DNA of 64,000 bases from Excoecaria cochinchinensis (GCA_947683425.1 CANTUQ010000020.1:6327001-6391000), one strand, 5' to 3'. Counted from the first letter of the stretch, positions 1-12,784 are shown. Numbers and translations are program-made. The notes: generated by a model not told the origin, from the sequence alone.

Positions 1-121
1 CTAGCATAGATCTAAGGCTCTAATAATATGCAATGTAATTTCGAAAAGGGATGAAATTTTAAAATTAAAACTCCAATATATCTTTTAATCAAGGTACTTT
101 CGAAGCGAAGTCTCATAATCA

Positions 122-139
122 TCCCCAGTGGAGTCGCCA
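122..139 (-). other. Primer binding site, tRNA-Arg type
   Basis: The minus strand reads TGGCGACTCCACTGGGGA one base inside the LTR end. Its first ten bases fit the CCA-tailed 3' end of a plant tRNA-Arg with GGAGTCG at its acceptor end. Ogre/Tat-lineage retrotransposons are known to use tRNA-Arg. The tRNA match comes from memory, not a search. Confidence 0.65.
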
Positions 140-140
140 C

Positions 141-2724
141 TGTGACGCGTGTCGAACCCGGTGTGCCCCGAACGACCCGCTTTTAGGGTTTTTGAGAGAG
201 GTTCACAAGACTTGTAAGAGATTACAAGGGCATCTATTTTTGGCAACAAGGAGATTTCTTGTAGTCGCTACCCAATAAAACAATGGGAAAGGTCGTCTAG
301 CCTCATTGAGCCTAAGACAGTGTATCTGTGTCTATTTTGGGCAATCGGAGACAATTTGGAATCCTCTCTCCAATAGAACATTGGAAAGATTCAGCTAATC
401 TCGTAAAGCCTAAGACAATGCATATATGTCTATTTTGGGCAAGCCAAAGATATTTTTGAGGCCCCACCTCAATAGGACATTGAGATGGTACTCTAACCTC
501 ATGGATCCTAAGACAATGCAAATTGGCCTATTTTTTGCAACAAGAGATATTTTGGAATCCCCACCCTAATAGAACATTGAGATGGTTCTCTAACCTCGTT
601 GAGCCTAAGACCAGAGGTGGTTTGGAACTTCCCATTTATTTGTACCTTGATTAGAATTATGATCGAGTTTTAAATTTAAAATTTCATCCATTTTCTCATT
701 CATTTTAATGCAATTAATTAAAGCGCAAGTTGGTCATGTAATGAAAACGATAAATAACAACAAGATTAAAATAAGTTAAATAAAATATAATAAATTACAA
801 ATAAATTACAACAAAACTAAGGGCGGAATACAACCCCCAATATTAAATAAATGAGTGTCATGCATAAAACGGGGTATTCATTAAAGGATGAAGACGTTGG
901 TCTTCCCATGCATATATGCCAAAAATGACATTAAGATAACCATTTATTTGAAGAAAAAAAGGTTAGGACATTGGTCCTATTTTATTCAAGGGAAAGCCTT
1001 ATTTATTTGTATAAATCCTTTGTCATTTTATATTAGCGGGCTTTGAAAGAATATCTACAACAGAATGGATATTAAATAAAATAAATAGGAAAGGAATAAG
1101 GTATTGGAAATGAACCGCATTGATGCTTCCTTATCACAAATTTCCTTTATAACGGTCAATAGAATAAGCCAACTCACACAAAAACCAAACAGGTTAGCAA
1201 GAACAATATAAGTAACGGAAAATTAAATAAATATTATGAAAAGAAAATGGAAAATGGATAGCTTAAAATCAAAAGAGACAATATTACAAGAAAGAATTAA
1301 AAGAAATGAGGAGGAGGGACGGGAAGAAAGCCCAAGGACAGCCCATACCGCATGAGCGACGGTCATCTTTGGGCCGACCGATGAGTAGAAGGGATTTTCG
1401 TGATGGCCTATCGCTCGGGTGAGGGACGGCCGTCGGTGGACCTTCAGCTCGTCGGTCATTCCAGACCTAGAAAAAACAAAGAAAATCAAGTTAGAACCAA
1501 TTTCCCACTATTAAAAATCCTTTTTCCGATAATTTACATTCGAATAAATCAATATAAAGTGATAAAATAATGAAAAGGTCGATCAGAAATGTTTACCCTT
1601 GGAATATTACCTTCTGAAAGCAAAAGTTGTGTGGATCTTTTCCCCGAATTCTACAAAGATTATTGATGGCGCACAATTTCGAGCAACTTTTCTACCGCAA
1701 AATTGTTGTATCTTCTTTCAAAATCAAATCAAGAGAAGAAAAATCGATTTGTTTTCTCACTTGATTTTTCGTAATGATTGTGAATCTTAAAAAGGAATAA
1801 ATCAAGAAAAGAGAATTGATTTCGGTTTCTCTGGGTGTCCCTTTTTCAAAGAAGATTTGAAGAAAATTTTGATGAAAAGAAAGGAAAATAAGTTTTTGGA
1901 AATTCTTTCAAGATTTTTCTACCTTCGAAAATTTTCCTAAACCCTTTTCTCAGAATTTTTTCCAATCCCTGAATATGAACCCTAACTCCCTATTTATAGG
2001 TTGAGGAAAATAATTCAAATTATTTTGATTTTTAAATTTGAATTTGAAAAAGATTTATAAAATCCGAATCAAAACCGACTGATTTGCAAAATATTTCCAA
2101 AATCAAATCCGAAATTTGAAAATATTTTAATATATTTCAAAGATATTGAAAAATCTTGGAAATATACTCATGAATCTTGGAAAAATCTAGAAAATCCAGT
2201 GGAATCTCGCTGTAGATCACCGACCGACAGACATCGCTCAATGTCCGATGGGCGTCGCTCACAAGGGCACGCTCGATCTTTCGAACGGCAGGCCATTCCA
2301 CGAGACGCGGGTGCCAAGAGACAGCCGTCGCTCGAGAGGGACAGGCATCTCAAGCGCGAGCAACTGGCGTCACTCTCGCGAGAGACGGGCCCTGACTCGC
2401 GAGCGATGGATGTCTCCCTTGCTAGAGACAGGTCTATCCCGCATAAGCGACGGGTGTCTGCCAGCACAAGGGGAAGCCCATCTCTCAGAACGAGCGACGT
2501 GTGTCCCTCTGAACCGACGGGTGCCCCGTCGGTCAAACAAAATCACAATTTTTCCCACTAAAGAACTTCTCTTGACACACAGAAACTTCCTATCATCACA
2601 AACTTTAATCCTTGTGAGTTCAAAGGGCAAAAGTCCATAACTTTCGTCCACTTGCCCGGAAACGGGTATTGATATCTTCATCGGGTAACTCTGATCTGGA
2701 CTGCCTTAGGACCCGATATCTACA
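141..2724 (-). repeat. LTR of the Tat/Ogre-like element (5' LTR)
   Basis: Bounded by TGTGACGCG at the left and TATCTACA at the right, so the minus-strand LTR runs TGTAGATA...GTCACA. It shares its order of blocks with the LTRs at 19858 and 28188: a short-indel region with recurrent phrases of the type 'cctaagac' near the PBS side, an AT-rich middle, a TTTACCCT block near 1590, a minus-strand TATAAATA near 1991, and a GC-rich block at about 2200-2540. The open frames in the GC-rich block are overlapping frames of the same stretch and are not accepted as genes. Confidence 0.75.
1991..1998 (-). promoter_or_regulatory. TATA box of Tat-like LTR
   Basis: The minus strand reads TATAAATA. The same octamer sits at the equivalent place in both LTRs of the complete relative (22017-22024 and 30346-30353), downstream of the GC-rich block in the direction of transcription. 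Its retention in diverged copies supports a core-promoter role. Confidence 0.6.
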
Positions 2725-4249
2725 TACACGTAAATACATCTTTAATCATTAATGAGTTGTAACACCCTACACCCGTAAGTAGTACGGATATCGAATGTCA
2801 CGATACTGCACTAGAGTACACTGAAAGCACTCAATAAATTCAGGAGAATTTTTTTTTATCAGTAACAATCACAAACATAAATATACAAAACCATAACAAT
2901 ACACTAACAAATAAACACATATCATACCATATGCCATTGCTTCTCCCTACTGCGGTCATATACATGCCATGCTAATCCATATATCCTTGCTGTCGAATAC
3001 TCCTTGCTGTCGAATCTACATCATCAGCCACATTAAAATCTATCACAACCTGCACATAGTAACACTCTACGCGCTGAGCATTAAAATGCCTAATGGTGGA
3101 TACATATCCTAAATTTTCCATAACCAAATCTATATGCATGCACACACAAGTTTATTTCCGAAATCACATCTTGTGAACACTAATTATTTGATTTGGTTAT
3201 TTATCACTCTTATATCCTTTGTTGTCTTAGCTATCACTATTCTTTAACATTACTTTATTGTTTCTATTTCTATTGTTAGTATCTTTATTATGTGCACTAA
3301 TAATCTTAATAATTGTAACACTACATTCGGTCTATCGACTAACAATCAATTTCATTAACAATCCTTATTACCACTTTTTCTATATGTTTAAAGTCTTTAA
3401 TCTCCTTCTTTTTGCCTATACTTATTCACAATCTATAATAGGATACCTGATCACTCATTAGGATAGTCGTTAATGTTACTCCTTGCAGTACAAAATTAAC
3501 ATTTTGATTTCCTTTAAGCCTTTAACCCTTTCTTTACTTTTTCTTTTAATTATACCAACTCTTTTACATTATGTGGCTACATTTATATTTCTCACTTTAT
3601 TCAAAATCATACATAATTTGTTTAATTTCATTTAACTGCACTTCGAATTATATCCATAAATTATTAACGCTAGAATACCATTTATTGACTTATTTGGACA
3701 TTTATCATTTCTATCATAACTCTTTTATTTTATTTCTCTCGGTCAATGCTATTACTATAATTAACAACGTTTTCACCAATCTTTACCTTGTACTAAGATT
3801 CCATGCACATTTAGAATATTATAAATTTTACGTTAATATCATTCTTGTTGTTTTTCTTATTAATTCATTAACCACTTTCAACTACATTCAATTTCACTAT
3901 AATTACAATTATGCCACTAGTTATTCTTAATTTCACTTTTAATTTATTATTAATATGCAAATTCATATTTTAGTCCTTCCAATAAAATTTTTATGCGAAT
4001 TACAATCTAGCCCCTAACTTGCCATTGAGTTTTATCATTAATCATTTAATTATACTATAATTCTATTTAATAACACATAATATCTTAATTGTATATTTAG
4101 TCGCTATTTTACCCCTACACTCTTCATTTTCTTTAACTTAAATCCTTAAATCGATAATTTAATTCATTTATCCACTTGGATACTTATTTTAGTCAATAAT
4201 TACACTTAAATCCTTTAAATTGCCAATTCTTTATAAAGTTTCATTTAGG

Positions 4250-4445
4250 TCCTTAACAATTTCAATAATTCCAATTATATCCCTATCTTTTTCAATAAAT
4301 CCATATACGTCCCTACTTTTTCAATAATTCCATCTATGTCCCTTCTTTTTCAATAATTCCAATTACGTCCCTAACTTTTACATTAATACCACTTATGTCC
4401 TCATCTTTTCAATAATTGCACCTATGTCCCTTATTTTCTTTTAAT
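4250..4445. repeat. Degenerate tandem repeat, unit about 36 bp
   Basis: Five to six imperfect copies of a unit containing TTTCAATAATTCCA and a phrase of the type TACGTCCCTA follow one another. They lie inside the family F LTR. Confidence 0.55.
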
Positions 4446-5834
4446 GACCTAAATACCCTTGTTTATACTCACTTTACTCCTTAATTATTATATAGCCTAC
4501 AAAATTATATTTTAGTCCCTATTTTAGCACTTTTACTCCAAATTACAATTTAGTCCTTATTTTACTATTTCTTCACTTCATTATCACTTATATTACACTT
4601 TTGACCCAATTTACACTATTTTTCACTATTAAGTGCAAAATTACCGTTTTACCCCTAAACATTCTATTTCTTTCAATTTAGTTCCATTTTCATTCATTTT
4701 CTTATTTATCACTATTTTAATTAATTTTATTACATATTTACCATTATGCCCCTAGTATATATCCGGTAGAAAATCTACAGACTAGATATATGGGACGCTG
4801 ATCCCACAGATCCTCTACACTATAAAATAATCATGATAGGACCATTTATCACTGCATGCATACAATGTTCACTTTAATTACTATATACTGTGACAGACCG
4901 TCAGTGGCCTATCAATAGCGAGTCGCCATAACTCATACCACAGTGTGAAATCCCTATGGCTAGCCAATTATATCCTGAACTACATTTTACTACCAGATGA
5001 CTACTAAGGGCAATAATCATCAAAATTTCACTTAAATCAAATATTATATCAACATGTATCATTCGGCCATGCAATCATTTACACTTATAAATTTGTATAC
5101 ACACTCACTTATCATTATTTAACCAATTTATGCCATATTATGCATTTACACATTAAAATACATTATATTATGCCAATATAAACATTTGGCCAAATTAATT
5201 ATTTTTCACTATAATTACATTTAATTCACCTATTCACTTAATCAAGCTAATTACATGTTATACACATCATTTCCATCATTAATATGCCTTAGTTAACTAT
5301 TTACACTAAGAATTCCCACATTATTCAATTCGGCCAAGGTAACATTAGTTCACTAAGGTTGTTTTTCATTCCTTTAACCACTCAATCATACTCATTATTT
5401 ATAAGCCATAAACACCTAATATACATTAAGTTTTCCTTATATTTCCATTCGGCCAAACTTAGAGTTTTCATACCACAATACTTTAATTTATTTTAAGTAC
5501 ATTTAAGCCACTAATCATGTTTATCAAGTTAGATTCAATTATACATGCATATTTCACATACTTTATGCTTAAACATAACCTAAAATCATGCATCCTTAAT
5601 GGAAAATGAAGGATATTGTATCCACTAACCTTATTTCTTTGTTCTCCACCACTTAAGCATGCTTTCCTTGCCTTTACTCCTTGAAAAACCATCACCTCTA
5701 TAAATTTCTTCATGTAGATGAAAATACAATTCAAAGAAACCATGATTATTTTGCTTTCTTTTTGTAATGTAACTACATAAACATCATCTAAATACCTTAA
5801 AATATCTATATGAACCTTTAAATCAACCCTAAAT

Positions 5835-5844
5835 CACTTACCTC
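5835..5844 (-). other. Putative leader splice donor in family F LTR
   Basis: The minus strand reads GAG/GTAAGTG, directly after a pyrimidine-rich stretch. It matches the conserved donor-like site in the LTRs at 15624, 31666, 48524, 52254, 57427 and 63127. Splicing is inferred, not shown. Confidence 0.4.
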
Positions 5845-7047
5845 GTTAGGGCATAACCTTTATTACTAACTTTCTCCCGCTTCTTCCACTTCAAATGAAC
5901 TTTAGAGACCATTATCATTAAAAAGAGAGGCTGGATTTTACTTAGAAAGGTTGGATTTGGTGAGAGCTTTGAAGAAGAATGAAGAAAACTCAAGAGAAAG
6001 ATGAGGGATACCATTCAGCCAAGATGGAGGAGGAGAAGGCTGGAGAGAATTCTGGAAATTAGAAGGTATATCAGCCATATATAAGGGTCTTGAGTGGGCT
6101 TAGGCCTGGTTCAACCAATTGGGCCAACCCAAAGGCCCATTTAAATTAATAAGCCCATTTTCCAACCCAAAATAATTTTCCTCACTTGTCAAATTCAATT
6201 TCACTCAAAATCAATTCTATAATTATCAAAATATATAATTTAGCATCCGAGTAAAATTTTAGCTCAATTAGAGACCGTTTCCCGGTTCGATAATTTCTTA
6301 CCAGTCCGATAACTCAATTTTCTGTCTTACCGTAAAATTTATTTTTCATTACCATTTAATTCTCCATAATATTTCAATCAAATCCATCTTTCAAATAATT
6401 TTTCTAAGATCCATAACTCCAATTAGAGTCCGGTCAAACTTTGGTCAAACTAGTCAAACCAAAGTCAACTGATCCGATCGGTCCGGTTCACTTTTCATCC
6501 TAGACCTTATTTTTACTATTTATAACTCATTCGACCTTAGTTTTATCTCAGTTAGGGTCTTTATCCGGTTCAGTTCAATGAACCGGTCCTATTCACAAAT
6601 TTTTTAGTGTCACCGAAAAATTACTTTTTCGCTACTAAACTGTTCTACACGCTATTCTGAGTCTATCTATGCCTTAAAATAACTTTTCAAAGGTCATTTA
6701 CTAACTTTAAAGCCTCGATCAAACTTTGGTCAAACCTAGTTACTATTTGAATCTAACTAGAGGCTTTTCTTCAGTTTGACTTTTGGGAACCTATTTGATC
6801 TCATTTTCACTCCAAATTACATCAATGGACTCCATTTAATTGACACTTTCCAATAGTCCAATAAAATATTTTTCTCTATAGGTTTCTTGACAAGTCACCC
6901 ATCAGGGGCTTCCCTGGCCTGAGCACTTTAGCCTTTCTTCTCTACTATCTTTTTTTGCCACAGCCACTGATATTTTCACATGAAATTCACACTGTATACT
7001 CTACAGATTTTACTGATCACTACTGACCCAATATTCGGGCCATTACA

Positions 7048-8137
7048 CGAGCCATTATATATACAATTTTCACAATAGTATCTAAACGTCCACTAAATTA
7101 CAATTTTGCTACTCATATTCACTTAATTAGAATCATGCCATACAACTCACATAATTTCAGTAATATTATCCAATTAACATAATTATAATAATGCCATCTA
7201 ATTAAACTTACAATCACATTTATTCTATCACTTGACATCCAAAATACCATTTAATTCTTAAAATATCATTTGTATACTAAAATACACTTTAGTCCTTATT
7301 TAATCTCCAAATTACATATTTTAATAAATATCTATTCATTTTACCATTTTTATTAATTTTTCCCCTAGTATAAACCCGATAGAATCTCCGATCCAGATAC
7401 TCGAGATGTGGACCCCATTGGTCCAAACATTGAAGAGTAATCTCGAAGAACCACCCGTAACATTTCATTGTCATTGCTTTCATTGAACATTGCATTATAA
7501 ACATTTAATCACTATGGCAGACCATCGCAAATCTACCCAAGCGAGTTGTCATGACTTTGCACCACGGTATAGGTGTCTTTATGGCTAGCTAACTATATCC
7601 TGAACTAAATTTAACCACCAGACTACTACTCGGGGCAATTAAAATATCCACTTCATTCTATTTTAATTAAATAAGTAACATATATTTAATTCACAATATT
7701 AACATATTAAAGTTACCATTCAACCATCAAGGTAACTTTGCTACATTAAATTCATTTTCCATAAAATCCACTTCCATTCCGCTCTCTTATTAAGTTTTAA
7801 CTCCATTTATACTCTAATCTCATATGATAATAACATATTCCATAAATTTCAACATAAACATATATAATCACAAACTATATTATATTAAAATAAAGTCTAA
7901 TAATATCAAATAAAATAACACACAATTAATTCTTATTCTACTTTTAATTTATATTATTACACGTGGCAATTTATCAAAATATCTATCAATATATTCATGC
8001 CTAGCATTCGGCCCAAGGAGCATTTTTATATTAAATTTCTTCTTTTTCCAGTGCATCAATTCCAATTCACTAATTAATCAATTCTAACACTGATTATGCC
8101 ATAAATTCATTTTATAATATCATAATCCACAAATTAT
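7048..8137 (-). repeat. Second, partial family F LTR copy, left part
   Basis: The sequence is parallel to about 4500-5350, for example the CCCTAGTATA-AACCCGATAGAA block (compare about 4750) and the 'ggctagc-aa-tatatcctgaact' block (compare about 4960). It is interrupted at 8138 by the CACTA element. It has no gene. Confidence 0.55.
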
Positions 8138-8402
8138 CACTACAAGAAAATTGACTTTTAACGACCAAAATTTAACGAAGGGATAAAAATCCGGTCGTTA
8201 AAATATACAAATAACGAAGGGAAATTAATCCGGTCGTTAGTTTTTAAATTTTATTGTTATATAACGAGTGGATTAAATCCGGTCGTTAAAACAATAAAAA
8301 TTCGGTCGTTAAAATATACAAATAACAAAGGGAAATTAATCCGGTCGTTAGTTGTTAAATTTTATTATTATATAGCAAAGGGATTAAATCCGGTCGTTAA
8401 TG
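8138..8402. repeat. CACTA left terminal inverted repeat and subterminal array
   Basis: The first 13 bases are the TIR. About six copies of CCGGTCGTTA (one as TTCGGTCGTT) follow, interleaved with AACGAAGGG-type motifs. Such arrays are the usual transposase-binding region of CACTA elements. Confidence 0.8.
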
Positions 8403-8960
8403 GTGTGAATTAGTGGGAATTATGAGAAGTAGAAAAAGAAAAGAGAGGGAAAGTCACGAAAGGGAGGCAGAACGGGAAAGAGACCGAGGAAGAGAAAGAG
8501 AGAGAGAGAGAGAGGGAGGGAGAGAGACGGCGGAGCATGGCGGAAGGGGCGAGGAGGCTGGCGACGGTCGACGACGAGCAACCGGCTCCTCGCAACGCCG
8601 ATCTCGGCGTCTTATTTCCCATCGCGGCATCGCCATTCCAGGAGAGCGGGAGGAAAACGGGGAGCTTCTTCTGCGTTTTCCGGCCACCTCCGGCAGCGAA
8701 CGACGACACAAATTGCACGACGGGACTCCTGGAGGGCAGGCGAATCTTCCGGTACTCATGGGTGGTCCTCAATCGGCGGCGATGAGCAGATCGGCGTTGG
8801 GAAGAACCGAGTTCTCCGACGTCGATTCCGGCGAAATGAAGGGCAGTCATGGCGCGTGACCACCGGAAAAGCAACCCCGATGCTTTGAGCTTCCTTTCGG
8901 TGGTTTCGGTGCCTCCGGTGGAGCTCCGGCGAGACTCCGGCGACGGTGAAGGGACTAAAA
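8403..8960. other. GC-rich segment inside the CACTA element, origin unknown
   Basis: A (GA)n run at about 8490-8520 is followed by a strongly GC-rich stretch rich in CCGGCGA-type words. Several overlapping frames are open on both strands, which is expected for such composition. It could be captured promoter or first-exon DNA, since it lies just upstream of the ABC1K exons in the same direction. I cannot assign a product. Confidence 0.4.
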
Positions 8961-9298
8961 ATAGCAGAAAAAATTGTAAGTGGAAGATATTAAGTTGTTT
9001 GCCGAATTGCTAAATGGTTCAATTGGATCAAGTTCTTGTCTTTGGCATTTGTAATTGGTGTTACCTGTTGAGACATCCTAATTGTGCTTTTTTGCTTATC
9101 TATCGACCAGTTTTTCACTTAGTATGCTCTTCAATTTGTGTTCAGTTTGATCTCAGCAGATACTTAGTTATTTGCCTAATTGCTGTGTACTTAAATTGGA
9201 TAAAGTTCTTGTTGTTGGCATTTGTGATTAGTGTCCGCTCTAGAGACATCTTGTTACTGCGTCTTGTATAGTCTTTTCTCAGCAAACATAAAGTTGTA

Positions 9299-9606
9299 AT
9301 TGGATATCTATGTTTGTGTAATGTTGTATGAGGTGATTGAATATCTATGTTAGTATTTTGTATATTCTGATATGGATGGGCTATAAGTTGACATTGGTTA
9401 TATTACATTTATTTCTTTTTCTCTCTCTCTACATCTGAGTTCAGTATTAGTTAATTGGATATCTATGTTTGTGTAATGTTGTATGAGGTGATTGAATATC
9501 TATGTTAGTATTTTGTATATTCTGATATGGATGGGCTATAAGTTGACATTGGTTATATTACATTTATTTCTTTTTCTCTCTCTCTACATCTGAGTTCAGT
9601 ATTAGT
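9299..9606. repeat. Tandem duplication, 2 x 154 bp
   Basis: 9299-9452 and 9453-9606 are essentially identical direct copies beginning AATTGGATATCTATG and ending near CAGTATTAGTTA. The near-identity indicates a recent event inside the CACTA element. Confidence 0.85.
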
Positions 9607-9980
9607 TATTTTCCTCCTTTTTCCGTTTTTTATTATTGCTGTCTCAATGCTACAATTAGTGTCCACTCACTATTTCCAGGAATTGCAAACTTCTGGTTAA
9701 TGGTTTTAGTTGCATTAGTGATTCTGTTGCCCGTATCATTTTGCTTCTAATATGTGGATGTGGTATCAATCTATTTACATACTTCAAAATTTATGCATTG
9801 TCAAGCAAAATATGATATCTATGAGGCACTCTATGTTTTAACTCTTATTCATTGTTGAGCTAATTTTGATATCTTATAAAGCACTATATGCCACACTTTT
9901 TTTTTGTACATGCTCAATCACCCACATTTAATTGAACCTTTTTTTTTCATGTAGTGTAAGCTTTCCTGTCAAAATTGCAG

Positions 9981-10671
9981 GTAATTTGAAGCTAATTGCA
10001 GAATATTTTCAGAGCAGTGAAACCTTTGGTGGTCCATCTAGAGATTGGATTGGTATATATGAAGAATGTGCCAAGTAAGTCACAAGCAGCTATTTTTTGT
10101 TATATTAGATTTTGGGGATTATAATTATGGAACATTTACCATAAAGCAACTGGTGGCAGCCACCTATGCCCCCTTGCAATTGTGCCTGATATTTTTCATG
10201 TTTATGTTAAAACCTGACATTTATGTTGGTCTCCATTTTATATAGATCTGTGCTATTACATACTAAGTTTTTAAGTTAATTCAATACATTATGGTGAAGC
10301 AGAATTTTTTACTCTATTCATTTTGGTATTTGAACTTGTATTTTACTCTATTCATTTTGGTCTTCGTCTTGGTTTTAGGATTTTGTATCAAGAGATTGAT
10401 TACATAAACGAAGGAAAAAATGCTGACAGGTTTCGCCGAGTTTTTCGGAATATAAAGTGGGTTCGAGTACCTGTATGTTTCTTGCTTCTAGCTTTTCTAG
10501 CTTTTTCTCATTAAATTTTTTTCCCTAGCACCTCCTTTTATGCAATCATGAAATTTAATTGATTGGAATTTGTACTGCGCATGTTCTTACTCTAAAATCA
10601 ATTTTGTCCCTTGAAGCTGGTATTTTGGGATTATACTGCCACAAAAGTACTGACACTGGAGTATGTACCAG
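9981..10671 (+). pseudogene. Captured fragment of an ABC1-type atypical kinase gene (ABC1K/UbiB family), three exons
   Basis: Three putative exons stay in one frame across phase-compatible junctions: 9981-10074 (after TTGCAG, before GTAAGT), 10379-10472 (after TTTTAG, before GTATGT) and 10617-10671 (after TTGAAG, before GTTTCT). They encode about 81 residues, including DWIGIYEECAK, LYQEIDYINEGKNADRFRR, NIKWVRVP and the kinase-like segment WDYTATKVLTLEYVPG. These are characteristic of plant ABC1K proteins, which are atypical kinases of plastids and mitochondria linked to quinone metabolism. Only a central piece is present; the rest of the ATP-binding and catalytic part is missing, so it cannot make a functional kinase. 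Retained introns show capture at the DNA level. The third acceptor is AAG rather than CAG. The family call is by motif memory. Confidence 0.8.
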
Positions 10672-12369
10672 GTTTCTACTTAAACTAATGTATCTATTTA
10701 ACTTGTACATGCTTCTCCTTATAATATACATCAGAGTAAAGTTTGTATCTGCTTTATTTTAAGAGATGCAGAAGCATTTTTGCAATCACAACATTTGTAC
10801 TGTTTACATTAGTTACTGCTTTATATTTCCTTTTTTTTTTCTCTTATTCTTTCTTTCTTTTTTTTTTTTTCTAATATTGCATTTATTCCTAGCTCTGTCC
10901 CATCATGTTCTTCCTTACAGTAAAATATATTTTAGTTTATTAAAGTTGTTTCTTTCTCTTATGCTGCATTTGTTGCTTTTTCTAGAGGCATGGAAATTTG
11001 AAACATTTAATGTTTCCTGTTGTACTCTAAAGTACCAGTACATGCTTTGATGTGGACCTACTTTTGGTGGTAAATATAGTTGGGATATGAATGAATTAAA
11101 AATGCTTGTGACGAGATATTCTTAACTGATGTTGTGGCTAATATAAATGGCTCTTTTCAGGGGCATCCATCACCTTGTACAACATCTTGAACATATTCTG
11201 TGCAATCGATATTGTTGTCTTCTTTAGAAGCTTGATGAAATACACTAGTCCTATATATGTAACATGCATTTGAGATTTGAATCGAATGGTAGGCTGATCA
11301 AGTGGGTTGATTTTAACTGGAAAATGGAGAACATGGCATCCAGCGTATTCATTGTCAAATGCATATATTCATCCAGCATATTCATTGTCAACAACTGTGT
11401 TGTTTACTAAAATTAAAATTTGTTGAAAGAATAATTTAATACAAAGCAACAAGTTATAATAGCTGTTGATAAGAAGTGCTATTAAATGTTCGAGGTGATA
11501 CTGGAATTAAATGTGTTCATGTTTTGATAAGTTTTTCCCTTTGTTATTTGCTGGACATGGTAATTGCTGAGTAATGGTGTGCTATCTCCATGACACACTT
11601 TTATAAGTTTCGAACTCAAGGCTAACATAAGACTTTTACAAGCTTTACTTAGATAAATTAGAGATGTATGGGCATCACCAATGTTTATGGTTGAATTCAC
11701 TGCTTAAGCTGTTAATGCTAATTTGGATTTAGTTATTATGTCTTGTTTTTTTAAATCGTTTGTTGTTGTTTCGTCTCATGGAGTATCTGATACTTATAAG
11801 TGGAAAACTGAAGCTCTGTTTTTTATTTTTATTTTTTATTTTTAAATATGTCGGTGATTAATTTCGATAATATGGTGAAAATTTATATGAATACTTCTCT
11901 CATGGCTTTGTAAAATTTATTACTTTTTTCATTGCCTTGTAAAATTTGTTCCACAATGTTCAGGTGCTTTGGCCAGAGTGTGGATGGCTGTCTGTTTCAT
12001 TGACTGATTTTATTACTGCTGCCGTAATTCGGGTGGCTATAAAGTGAGGCTTCTTCGGCATATGGCACTTGAAAGCTAGAATTCCTTCTCCATGTAGAGT
12101 ATCATTTGTACCCCATTTACATTAGATAGGGGGATTCTTTTTATTTTTTGTATCAGTTCTTTTATGTAATTATATTACGTATAATGTGAAAACAAACTTG
12201 TATATGGCAAATAGAATGTTAAAGCAATTTCGATAAATTTTGTAACTAGTATTTTGCAATTTATGAAAAAACTATTTATTATATTTTTGGATATATATGT
12301 GTGTGAATGATGTGTACGGTTTATATTCATATAAGATATTTTATTTATTTTGAAAATTTAATATTAATG
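10672..12369. other. Remaining CACTA interior, no gene recognised
   Basis: AT-rich DNA with long T tracts (10828-10870) that looks intron-like. Two acceptor-like sites precede short stretches of balanced composition (after 11160, and after CAG near 11964), and these could be further captured exons. I could not match them to a family. Confidence 0.35.
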
Positions 12370-12784
12370 ATCAAGTTTCCTTTCAACGAGGAAATCCGAT
12401 CGTTAAAATAAATCTTTAACGATTGAAATTTTGGTCGCTAAAAGAAATTTTTAACGACCGGAATTTCTTTCGTTGAAAGTGAGCACAATCAGCGAAGGGA
12501 AAATCCGGTCGTTAAAAGGTATCTTCAACGACCGGATTTCCCTTCGTTGAAAGTGAACACAATCAGCGAAGGGAAAATCCGGTCGTTAAAAATCAGTATT
12601 TAACGACCGGAAACGTTCCGGTCGTTAAAAGCATTAACGACCGGATTCAAAATCCGGTCGTCTATACCTTTAACGAAGGGGCTTTTACCGACCGGATTTT
12701 CCGGTCGTTATTAGGTTTTAACGACCGGATTTTGACTTTTAACGACCGGATTTCCCTTCGTTAAAGACCATTTTTCTTGTAGTG
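12370..12784. repeat. CACTA right subterminal array and terminal inverted repeat
   Basis: A dense array of TAACGACCGG and its complement, many copies alternating in orientation with TTCCCTTCGTT words. It ends in the inverted TIR TTTTCTTGTAGTG. Confidence 0.85.

Larger units (their letters stand above)
1..2724 (-). mobile_element. Tat/Ogre-like LTR retrotransposon, partial (PBS end plus one LTR)
   Basis: The first 140 bases match the internal sequence next to the PBS of the complete element at 19858-31050 (both begin CTAGCATAGATCTAAGGCTC, here from base 1 and there near 28050). They are followed by an LTR. Read on the minus strand the LTR precedes the PBS, so this is the 5' LTR and the rest of the element lies left of the window. 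It is clearly diverged from the complete copy, so it is an older or different subfamily member. No coding sequence of this copy is in the window. Confidence 0.75.
2758..7047 (-). repeat. Solo LTR-like sequence, Tekay-type family F
   Basis: A 4.29-kb block bounded by TGTAACACCC and GGCCATTACA (minus strand TGTAATGGCC...GGGTGTTACA). No PBS or gag follows on either side, so it looks like a solo LTR. The candidate duplications TGAGT and CGAGC do not match, so the insertion is old or rearranged. On the minus strand it has a pyrimidine-rich leader followed by GAGGTAAGTG at 5844-5835, the same architecture as the other Tekay-type LTRs here. It lacks the CpG-rich dyad modules. The sequence is AT-rich and carries no credible gene. 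Confidence 0.6.
8138..12784. mobile_element. Non-autonomous CACTA transposon carrying gene fragments (Pack-CACTA type)
   Basis: The element starts CACTACAAGAAAA and ends TTTTCTTGTAGTG, a 13-bp inverted repeat typical of plant En/Spm (CACTA) elements. A 3-bp TAT duplication is on both sides (8135-8137 and 12785-12787). Both ends carry arrays of the subterminal motif CCGGTCGTTA in both orientations, alternating with an AACGAAGGG motif. No transposase could be recognised, so the copy is non-autonomous. Inside are a GC-rich segment (about 8410-8960), a 154-bp tandem duplication, and three exons of an ABC1-type kinase gene with introns. It lies inside an old family F LTR. Confidence 0.9.

Noticed and set aside
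2168..2681. Overlapping frames in the GC-rich block of the Tat-like LTR
   Set aside because: Four frames on both strands are open at once, the composition explains it, and the block is not conserved as protein in the sister LTRs.
3258..3930. Hydrophobic frames of 67 and 119 codons that look like membrane proteins
   Set aside because: AT-rich LTR sequence of family F; the hydrophobicity comes from T-rich codons and there is no family match.
2753..7052. Target duplication TGAGT/CGAGC around the family F LTR
   Set aside because: Only three of five bases match, so I do not claim it as a duplication.
8410..8874. Open frames of 80-154 codons on both strands in the CACTA element
   Set aside because: They overlap each other in a GC-rich, GA-repeat stretch with low-complexity products and no recognisable domain. 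I describe the segment but do not call a gene.
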